Of a DNA stretch of 11,466 nt, positions 6,474 to 11,466 are shown piece by piece (position 1 is the first letter of the stretch; the number at the start of each line of letters is the position of its first letter). Source of the DNA: Deltaproteobacteria bacterium (GTDB taxonomy: Bacteria; Desulfobacterota; Desulfarculia; Adiutricales; Adiutricaceae). Position numbers and translations under genes: made by a program. Location: contig JAITJT010000174.1 of NCBI GenBank assembly GCA_031278795.1, positions 1-11,466 of the forward strand, given 5' to 3'. The notes under the pieces are model-generated. The model ran no database searches and had not been told where the DNA came from. It saw only the letters and a list, made by a program, of their open reading frames with translations.

Positions 6474-7514
6474 TCAGTCCTCTTCTGGGATGGCCAGCTG
6501 GCCGCAGGCGCCGCCCACGGCCTCTCCGCGCGATTTGCGGATGACGGTGGTGAAGTGTCTATCTGTGAGGTACATCTTAAAGAACTGCACCCGCGCCTCC
6601 AGTGGGGGCTTGAAGGGCGCGCCCTTCCAGGGATTGAAGGGTATGAGATTTATCTTGACCTTTAAGCCGTGAAGGTAGTTGACCAGGGCCTTGGCGTCCT
6701 TTAGCTCGTCATTGACGCCCCCCATAATCACGTAGGAGATGGTTATGCGGCTGCCTTTGGGGAGGGGGTACTTGAGGAGGGCCTCTTTTAGATCCGTGAG
6801 GGTGTATTTCTTGGCGATGGGCATGAGGCTCTCTCTGAGGCTTTGGTCGGCGGAGGTGAGTGAGATGGTGAGCGATATCTTTGGGTGGATTTGCCCTAGG
6901 GTTTGGAGCTCCGGAATGAGTCCCACCGTGGAGACGGTCACCTTGTTGTGGTTGAAGGCCTTGAGCCTGGGGTGGATGATGATGTCCAGGGCTTTGGAGA
7001 CTTGGGTGAGGTTGTTCAAGGGTTCCCCCATGCCCATGAAGACCAAGTTGCTGATGGGTATATTCGCCACTCCCTGGGCGGCGGTGATTTGCCCTAGGAT
7101 CTCTCCTTGGGTGAGGTTTCGCTTTAAGCCCATGGTGCCCGTGCGGCAGAAGGCGCAGCCCAGGTTGCAGCCCACCTGGGAGGAGAGGCAGAGGGTTAGG
7201 CGATCTTTTTCCGGGATGAGCACGGACTCCACCATTAGCCCGTCCGGAAGTAGGTTGAGCAGCTTGGTGGCCCCGTCGGGCGAGGTAACCCGCTGGATTA
7301 TTTCCAGCTGGGGAGCTATCTCCGCGCATTCCGATAAGAGGGACCTGGTTCTAAGTGAGATGTCCGACATGACCGAGAAGTCCTGGACGTTTCTCTGGAA
7401 GAGCCACTTGGCCAGTTGATGGGAGCGGTAGGGCAAGACTCCTAAAGATACCAGGTAGTCGCTAAGCTCTTCCGGGCTTAGATCCATAAGTTGTGTCTTA
7501 TCTTTTGGGTGCAT
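6474..7514 (-). CDS. rlmN: Dual-specificity 23S rRNA/tRNA adenine-C2 methyltransferase RlmN
   Basis: A cytoplasmic radical-SAM enzyme that methylates C2 of A2503 in 23S rRNA and A37 of some tRNAs. At 346 residues it is of normal length. The cluster motif CNLGCAFC gives C116, C120 and C123; the two catalytic cysteines of the family correspond to C109 (LTLCLSSQ) and C337 (GGACGQLA). The SAM-binding stretch FMGMGEPLNN (159-168), the region KVTVSTVGL (191-199) and the ending with INLIPFNPW (288-296) are typical. A C337 before GQL fits RlmN; Cfr also has the cysteine, but the overall pattern and the housekeeping context favour RlmN. The start ATG lies 13 bases past the rel stop codon without a clear Shine-Dalgarno; a second ATG (codon 10) is possible. 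Tight spacing indicates co-transcription and probably coupling with rel. Confidence 0.95.
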   Translation of the reverse strand: MHPKDKTQLMDLSPEELSDYLVSLGVLPYRSHQLAKWLFQRNVQDFSVMSDISLRTRSLLSECAEIAPQLEIIQRVTSPDGATKLLNLLPDGLMVESVLIPEKDRLTLCLSSQVGCNLGCAFCRTGTMGLKRNLTQGEILGQITAAQGVANIPISNLVFMGMGEPLNNLTQVSKALDIIIHPRLKAFNHNKVTVSTVGLIPELQTLGQIHPKISLTISLTSADQSLRESLMPIAKKYTLTDLKEALLKYPLPKGSRITISYVIMGGVNDELKDAKALVNYLHGLKVKINLIPFNPWKGAPFKPPLEARVQFFKMYLTDRHFTTVIRKSRGEAVGGACGQLAIPEED

Positions 7515-7526
7515 ATTGGGGGTGGG

Positions 7527-9806
7527 TCAACTGCTTGTTTCGTTTTGATAGTAGGGGTGAAAGCGCTCCACCGAGCTCACCAGGGGTTTAAGGCCCTTGA
7601 GGGAGTTTACCACGAACAGGAAGTGCTCGTAGTCCACCAGCGCCAGGCGCAGATAGAGGATTCCCGGGTCGTCCGGGTCCACCTTGAACTCGGTGATGGT
7701 GGCCTTGGCGGATGAGATGGCGTTGATTATCTGGGGCAGGGCGTTGGGGTTGTCGCTGTGGCAGACCCTGAGGAAGGCGTCCGTGGTGGATTCAGCCTCA
7801 CCGTCTAGGTTCCAGCTCACCTCTATGAGCCTATCCTCGGCTAAACCCGGTACGGTCTGGCAGTCATGGGAGTGCACGGTCACCCCGCTATTTTTGGTGA
7901 GGTAGCCCACTATGGGCTCTCCAGGTATGGGTTTACAGCATTTAGCGAAACGCACCACCAGGGAGTCCATGCCCTTCACCAGGATGGAGGGGGCCTCCAG
8001 GCTTAGCTCCTTTTTGTGAAGAGGCCTCGGGGAGGGGACTATCTTGGCCGCAGGCGCGCTCGGGAGCGGCAGCTCCCGGGCGCGTTCCTGCTCCAAAAGG
8101 TACTGGCGGATCTTGGTCTTGGCCTTGGCCGAGACCACCTTGGGCAGCCAGTCCAGGGAGGGCTTGGCGAATTTGCTGGTGACCACCTTCACGGTGTCGC
8201 CGTTCTGGAGCTTGTGGTCCAGGGTGACAATCTTACCGTCCACGTAGGCCCCGCACAGGGAGTTCCCTATGTCCGTGTGGATCTGGTAAGCGAAATCTAT
8301 GGGGGTGGAGCCCACGGGCAGCTGCTTTCTGTCCCCCTTGGGGGTGAGCACGTAGATGAGCTCCTTGGAGTCCAGATACTCCTTTAGGGCGGCCAGGGAG
8401 TTCTCCGGGCTCTCGGTGTCGGATGTCCAGGCCTGGGAGATGGTCTCCCTGAACTTGGAGATGAGCTCCTCTTCCTCTGAGGAGACCCGGGTGCCGGCCT
8501 TGTAGCGCCAGTGGGCGGCCACGCCGTCTTCCGAGTAGCTGTGCATCTCCACGGTCCTTATCTGAATCTCTATGTGGGTGTTCTCTGGCCCCACCACGGC
8601 CGTGTGGAGCGAGCGGTATCCATTGGGCTTGGGTAGGGAGATGTAGTCCTTGAAGCGCCCGGGAAGGGGCGAGAATATGGTGTGCACCAGGCCTAGGACC
8701 TTGTAACAGTTCTCCACGGAGTTCACGACTATCCTAAAGGCGAAGAGGTCGTATATCTGCTCGAAGGGGATGTTCTGCATCTTCATCTTCCGCCAGATGG
8801 AGTAGATGTGCTTGTTGCGGCCGGCCACGTCCGCCTCTATGTTGTACTCGGCTAGCCTCTTGGAGAGTAGGCTCTTCACCTCCTCCACGTACTTCTCCCT
8901 GGCCTTCTGGCCACTGGCCAGCTTCTCTATAATGTCCGTGTACTCCTTGGGGTGGAGATGAAACAGAGAGAGATCCTCCAGCTCGGCCTTGATCTTGTGG
9001 ATGCCCAGCCGGGTCGCGAAGGGGGCGTAGTAGTCCAGGGTCTCCCTGGCTATCTCCACCTGCTTCTCCTCATTCATAAACGAGAGCGTGCGCATATTGT
9101 GGAGCCTGTCAGCCAGCTTCACCAGCATGACCCTCAGGTCCTCCAGGGACGCGAATACCAGCCTGAAGAGGTTGGCGGCCTGCCTCTCGGTCTTGGTCCG
9201 GAAGTTGGTCTTACCCAGCTTGGTGACCCCGTCCACTATCACGGCCAGGGCCTCTCCGTAGACCTTCCCAAAGTTCTTGCGGATGTCGCGGATCCTCACC
9301 CAGGTGTCCTCCACCGTGTCGTGGAGCAGCCCGGCCGCGATACTCACGGCGTCCAGCTTCATATTGGCCAGGATGCTGGCCACGGCCAGGGGATGGGTGA
9401 GATAGGGTTCCCCTGAGGCCCTGGTGTCGTTTTTATGGGCAATGGCCGCGAAGGCGTAAGCCTGCCTTATGAGCTCTTCCTCGTCCGGGGTGGCGTTGGG
9501 GTAGTACTCGTTGAAGGTGTCTATGATGGCGTTGATGTTGGTGGCCTTGGGGACGTAGCTGGGGGTGTCCAGGCCGGGCTCGTAGACGTCGTTGGGGGTC
9601 TCGCTCGCGTCGGGCGTACCGCTCCCCAGCCACTCATCCGAGCTGGGAGACTCGTGGGGCCTCTCCTTGGACCCGGGCCTTGGCCCGGTGTCGAGGGCGC
9701 CTTCCACGGTAGCCGTCTCCTCATTCATGGAGACGGAGTCCAGGGTAGCTCCAGTCGCGAGCGGCTCTTTCTTGTCTTCTAGATCCTTGTCGATTATGGT
9801 TGCCAT
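7527..9806 (-). CDS. rel: Bifunctional (p)ppGpp synthetase/hydrolase (Rel/SpoT)
   Basis: Long RSH-type stringent-response enzyme that makes and degrades (p)ppGpp; 759 residues from the chosen start. The HD hydrolase domain has YLTHPL (H138) and the intact HDTVEDT (162-168). The synthetase domain has RFKDYI (384-389, the RXKD form usual in bifunctional enzymes, unlike EXDD of E. coli RelA), PNGYRSLHT (394-402) and EIQIRTVEMH (413-422). The TGS domain is at about 483-545. The Cys-containing region has AKCCKPIPGE (621-630) and HDC (647-649). The ACT domain is at about 672-750. Residues 1-88 are an acidic, Ser/Pro-rich, probably disordered extension. The frame opens back to 10004, but a good promoter (9938-9910) lies inside that stretch, so the ATG at 9806 was chosen; its Shine-Dalgarno is weak. 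rlmN follows after 12 bases. Whether it is named rel, relA or spoT depends on the lineage. Confidence 0.95.
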   Translation of the reverse strand: MATIIDKDLEDKKEPLATGATLDSVSMNEETATVEGALDTGPRPGSKERPHESPSSDEWLGSGTPDASETPNDVYEPGLDTPSYVPKATNINAIIDTFNEYYPNATPDEEELIRQAYAFAAIAHKNDTRASGEPYLTHPLAVASILANMKLDAVSIAAGLLHDTVEDTWVRIRDIRKNFGKVYGEALAVIVDGVTKLGKTNFRTKTERQAANLFRLVFASLEDLRVMLVKLADRLHNMRTLSFMNEEKQVEIARETLDYYAPFATRLGIHKIKAELEDLSLFHLHPKEYTDIIEKLASGQKAREKYVEEVKSLLSKRLAEYNIEADVAGRNKHIYSIWRKMKMQNIPFEQIYDLFAFRIVVNSVENCYKVLGLVHTIFSPLPGRFKDYISLPKPNGYRSLHTAVVGPENTHIEIQIRTVEMHSYSEDGVAAHWRYKAGTRVSSEEEELISKFRETISQAWTSDTESPENSLAALKEYLDSKELIYVLTPKGDRKQLPVGSTPIDFAYQIHTDIGNSLCGAYVDGKIVTLDHKLQNGDTVKVVTSKFAKPSLDWLPKVVSAKAKTKIRQYLLEQERARELPLPSAPAAKIVPSPRPLHKKELSLEAPSILVKGMDSLVVRFAKCCKPIPGEPIVGYLTKNSGVTVHSHDCQTVPGLAEDRLIEVSWNLDGEAESTTDAFLRVCHSDNPNALPQIINAISSAKATITEFKVDPDDPGILYLRLALVDYEHFLFVVNSLKGLKPLVSSVERFHPYYQNETSS

Positions 9807-9909
9807 CAAATATCCAAAATCTGGAGTTTGTCGCCGTGACAAAGTTTTAAGCCCAATAAGAGGCCAGGAGGGTTGTTTATTTTTCTGACACAACCCCATA
9901 CTCAAATAA

Positions 9910-9938
9910 ATTATAGCAAATATCAAGCGTTTTGTAAA
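9910..9938 (-). promoter_or_regulatory. Strong sigma-70-type promoter of rel-rlmN
   Basis: On the minus strand TTTACA (9938-9933), an exact 17-base spacer and the perfect -10 TATAAT (9915-9910). Transcription would start near 9903, leaving a leader of about 97 bases before the rel ATG at 9806. This also argues against the in-frame earlier starts of rel. Confidence 0.75.
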
Positions 9939-9946
9939 GGATAAAG

Positions 9947-9958
9947 GCCAAGCTTGGC
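9947..9958. promoter_or_regulatory. 12-bp perfect palindrome upstream of the rel promoter
   Basis: GCCAAGCTTGGC is fully symmetric and ends 8 bases upstream of the -35 box on the minus strand. The position would suit an activator or repressor site, but a 12-base palindrome can occur by chance and only one copy is seen. Confidence 0.25.
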
Positions 9959-10494
9959 TAAAAACGCGAAAATAAAAAGGCCTTGGTAGTGACGAAACAG
10001 GCAAAAGGCTAAAAGGCTATGAGGCTAAGATAGGGAAGGGCGCTTTTTAAAAAAAGGGTGCTAGTCAAAAAACCCCTAAAGGCAAAGCAGCCCATGAATC
10101 ATTTAGCCTCTGTGATTGTTTGGAGAATGTCTCTCCATAGTAAGCCTTGAATATTTTGGTATAAGGGGAAGCGCCCCAATTTTTGGGCCTTAATGGCGCG
10201 GCCGCCAAAAGCCAAAGAATGTCCACAATATGCAGGGATAAATGTAAATATAAGCGGATAATTAGGCGTTTAGTGTTGTCATACCTCACAAGTTTACTCT
10301 ATATATAGCGAAAAAGCCCGCCTTTGTGGATATTCTTTGAGAGCTCTAGAGAAAAGTGCCAAAAATCCCCCCTTGAGTCAAAGGGATTTTTACCAGACAC
10401 AAAGGAAAAAGAGAGCGTATCGCATCATGGTGCGTGACAAATCATAAAATTCAATAGCCGCAAGCTAAAAAACCTAAACCGTGGCAAAAAGATA
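9959..10494. other. Intergenic DNA right of rel, no convincing gene
   Basis: About 535 bases. A 74-codon minus-strand frame (10289-10065, GTG start) has no recognisable family and no clear ribosome binding site, so it is not called. A small 8-base repeat AGGCTAAA/AGGCTATG/AGGCTAAG lies at 10006-10029. One hairpin (10361-10391) is listed separately. No tRNA or rRNA was recognised. Confidence 0.6.
10361..10391. terminator. Orphan bidirectional terminator-like hairpin
   Basis: Perfect 9-bp arms AAAAATCCC (10361-10369) and GGGATTTTT (10383-10391) with a 13-base loop. The five A and five T at the stem ends give a short T-run in both directions. No called gene ends here on either strand, so it either closes an unrecognised small transcript or is a remnant. 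The stem has only three G-C pairs, which makes it weak. Confidence 0.4.
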
Positions 10495-10640
10495 AGTAAG
10501 GAAAAGCCAGGAAAAGCCAGGAAAAGCTAAGAAAAGTAAGGAAAAGTAAGGAAAAACAAGGAAAAGCAAAGAAAAACAAGGAAAAGCAAAGAAAAACAAG
10601 GAAAAGCAAAGAAAAGTAAGGTAAAGCATAATAAAGTTAA
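10495..10640. repeat. 10-bp tandem repeat with phased A-tracts, about 13-14 units
   Basis: From 10501 to 10620 every 10-base unit begins GAAAA (12 units; variants GAAAAGCCAG, GAAAAGTAAG, GAAAAACAAG, GAAAAGCAAA). Flanking decayed units GTAAAGCATA and ATAAAGTTAA follow. Within it a 20-base pair of units, GAAAAACAAGGAAAAGCAAA, is repeated three times exactly (10551-10610). The + strand is almost all purine. A-tracts spaced by 10 bases lie close to one helical turn, the arrangement known to bend DNA. No coding function is seen. Confidence 0.85.
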
Positions 10641-10952
10641 GCACAAAAAACACACAAAGGGAGCAAAGTAAATTTTCGAAAGTCCTTACAAGGTAAGCAT
10701 TATCTAGTAAAATGTAGATGGTATCTGAAAAAGATAATTTATTTTTTCTTGTTTATCAATATAAATTTTATTGTAAATCGCGTGCGCTTTGTGATAATGA
10801 TATATTTAAAGTTTGTGATGGCCTGGATGCGGGATTTAAAATTTAAAAGGTATTTATTTTCACTTTTAATTATGCCATAATTATCATGTTTTATCAATAA
10901 GATCCGCTAGAAAATACCTTGGAATCTTAGATGATGATCACGGTCCTTTTGT
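10641..10952. other. AT-rich spacer, nothing recognised
   Basis: About 310 bases, strongly AT-rich, with stop codons in all frames at short intervals and short runs such as ATTTAAAATTTAAA. I see no gene, RNA or clear promoter in it. Confidence 0.6.
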
Positions 10953-11041
10953 CCTTTATTCTTTAATCATTAAGCTATAATCTTTAATTCTTAATCTTTA
11001 ATCCTCAATCTTTAATCTTTAAACTTTAACCTTAAATCTTT
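10953..11041. repeat. 7-bp tandem repeat (TCTTTAA), about 12 units
   Basis: Consecutive heptamers from 10953: CCTTTAT, TCTTTAA, TCATTAA, GCTATAA, TCTTTAA, TTCTTAA, TCTTTAA, TCCTCAA, TCTTTAA, TCTTTAA, ACTTTAA, CCTTAAA, then partial TCTTT. Five units match the consensus exactly and the phase is kept throughout. The + strand is pyrimidine-rich apart from the AA, opposite in bias to the 10-bp repeat 300 bases to the left. It ends 42 bases before the start of the AAA-ATPase-like gene, so it covers that gene's promoter region. Confidence 0.8.
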
Positions 11042-11083
11042 GCTGTATTGTCCAAGTTAAATATCCTGAAACGGTTAATTTAC

Positions 11084-11466
11084 ATGAAAAAACTTCCACT
11101 TAACAAAAATGATTTCAAAGAAATAATAACCGGGGACTATCTCTACGTAGATAAGACCTACATATTTTTTCATATCTTTAAAAATTACGATATCTACTTT
11201 TTAATGAGGCCATCAGGCTTTGGAAAAACCCTTTTTTTATCAACGCTTAGATATTATCTAAGTGGAGAGGGCTCTCTTTTTCAGGGTCTCGCGATTGGTG
11301 GCGATGTGCTGTTCAAAAGCGCGGAGCCGCTTATCTTTTTGGACTTCAATCCAGAGGACAGCGCTACTTTAGAAGATAATACTCTCGCCAAAATTAAAAC
11401 CTCAGCGGAGCTTAACGGCATAAACATCCAAGAAAAGGCCTCCCATCTGGCCTTGGCCGAGCTCAT
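11084..11466 (+). CDS. AAA-ATPase-like protein, N-terminal part (3' cut by window)
   Basis: The open frame runs from the ATG at 11084 to the window end without a stop (127 residues visible). The beginning matches the AAA-ATPase-like family (PF09820 type), usually paired with a C-terminal PD-(D/E)XK nuclease-like domain (PF08011 type) in proteins of about 500-600 residues. Visible features are DFKEIITGDYLYVDKT (10-25), the P-loop region RPSGFGKTLFLSTL (42-55; relatives often have RPRRFGKSL), YYLSGEGSLFQGLAI (57-71) and a Walker-B-like LIFLDF (83-88). Such genes often occur in many copies in host-associated anaerobes, and their role is unknown. No strong Shine-Dalgarno or promoter is visible; the 7-bp repeat lies directly upstream. 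The nuclease part would lie outside the window, so its presence is inferred. Confidence 0.85.
   Translation, partial: MKKLPLNKNDFKEIITGDYLYVDKTYIFFHIFKNYDIYFLMRPSGFGKTLFLSTLRYYLSGEGSLFQGLAIGGDVLFKSAEPLIFLDFNPEDSATLEDNTLAKIKTSAELNGINIQEKASHLALAEL

Noticed and set aside
6709..7419. Long open frames on both strands overlapping rlmN
   Set aside because: They are other-frame readings of a well-conserved gene whose catalytic motifs are intact; the encoded sequences are low-complexity (Pro/His/Arg-rich) or unlike any family.
9807..10004. Extension of rel to the start of the open frame
   Set aside because: A TTTACA-17-TATAAT promoter lies inside this stretch, and the encoded residues look unlike any Rel N-terminus, so the ATG at 9806 is preferred.
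10065..10289. 74-codon minus-strand frame with a GTG start
   Set aside because: No recognised family, no convincing ribosome binding site, and mixed composition. It could be a gene remnant, but nothing positive supports it.
10216..10333. Possible DnaA boxes (TGTGGATAT at 10325-10333 and a weaker TGTCCACAA-like site near 10216) suggesting an origin
   Set aside because: Only one near match and one poor match, with no dnaA, dnaN or other origin gene nearby. Not enough to call an origin.
10495..11041. CRISPR array
   Set aside because: The repeats are 7-10 bases long, adjacent and degenerate, without unique spacers of 30-40 bases, and no cas gene is present.

Overview
The window looks like a chromosomal piece of a Gram-negative bacterium. 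The coding regions are moderately GC-rich and are separated by unusually AT-rich, repeat-filled intergenic DNA. A LivM/LivG/LivF transporter followed by an NtrC-type sigma-54 activator, a full-length bifunctional Rel/SpoT next to rlmN, secreted SUMF1-type proteins and an AAA-ATPase-like (PF09820-type) gene would fit a deltaproteobacterium (Desulfobacterota), possibly host-associated. This is an inference from gene content; there is no rRNA or other marker here to confirm it.

Left part, + strand (1-3617): the C-terminal end of a LivM permease, then LivG and LivF ATPases of a branched-chain amino-acid-type ABC importer, then a response regulator with receiver, sigma-54 AAA+ and Fis-type DNA-binding domains. 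livG and livF overlap by 8 bases and the regulator follows 65 bases later, so the set is probably one transcription unit ending at a good intrinsic terminator near 3584-3617. The livM-livG gap is unusually long (194 bases). It holds a perfect 13-bp hairpin, a 9-bp degenerate tandem repeat and a possible internal promoter.

Middle part, - strand (about 4130-9938): reading in the direction of transcription from the right, a clear sigma-70-type promoter (9938-9910) drives a Rel/SpoT (p)ppGpp synthetase/hydrolase. rlmN follows 12 bases later, then a small secreted protein of unknown function. After a 495-base AT-rich gap with its own promoter comes a secreted SUMF1/FGE-fold protein that has no cysteine and carries a long charged tail. 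It ends at a 16-bp-stem terminator at 4130-4174, so the two transcription units converge on the AT-rich region 3619-4129.

Right part (9939-11466): about 1.1 kb without a convincing gene. It carries a 10-bp tandem repeat with phased A-tracts (probably intrinsically bent DNA), an orphan hairpin, and a 7-bp tandem repeat just before a + strand gene. That gene encodes an AAA-ATPase-like protein cut by the window end.

The most unusual signal is that several gaps each contain their own short, degenerate tandem repeat with a different period (9, 9, 10 and 7 bp). Other points of interest are the cysteine-free SUMF1 protein and a terminator-like hairpin inside the start of the small secreted-protein gene. 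I did not find a convincing multi-gene novel system.
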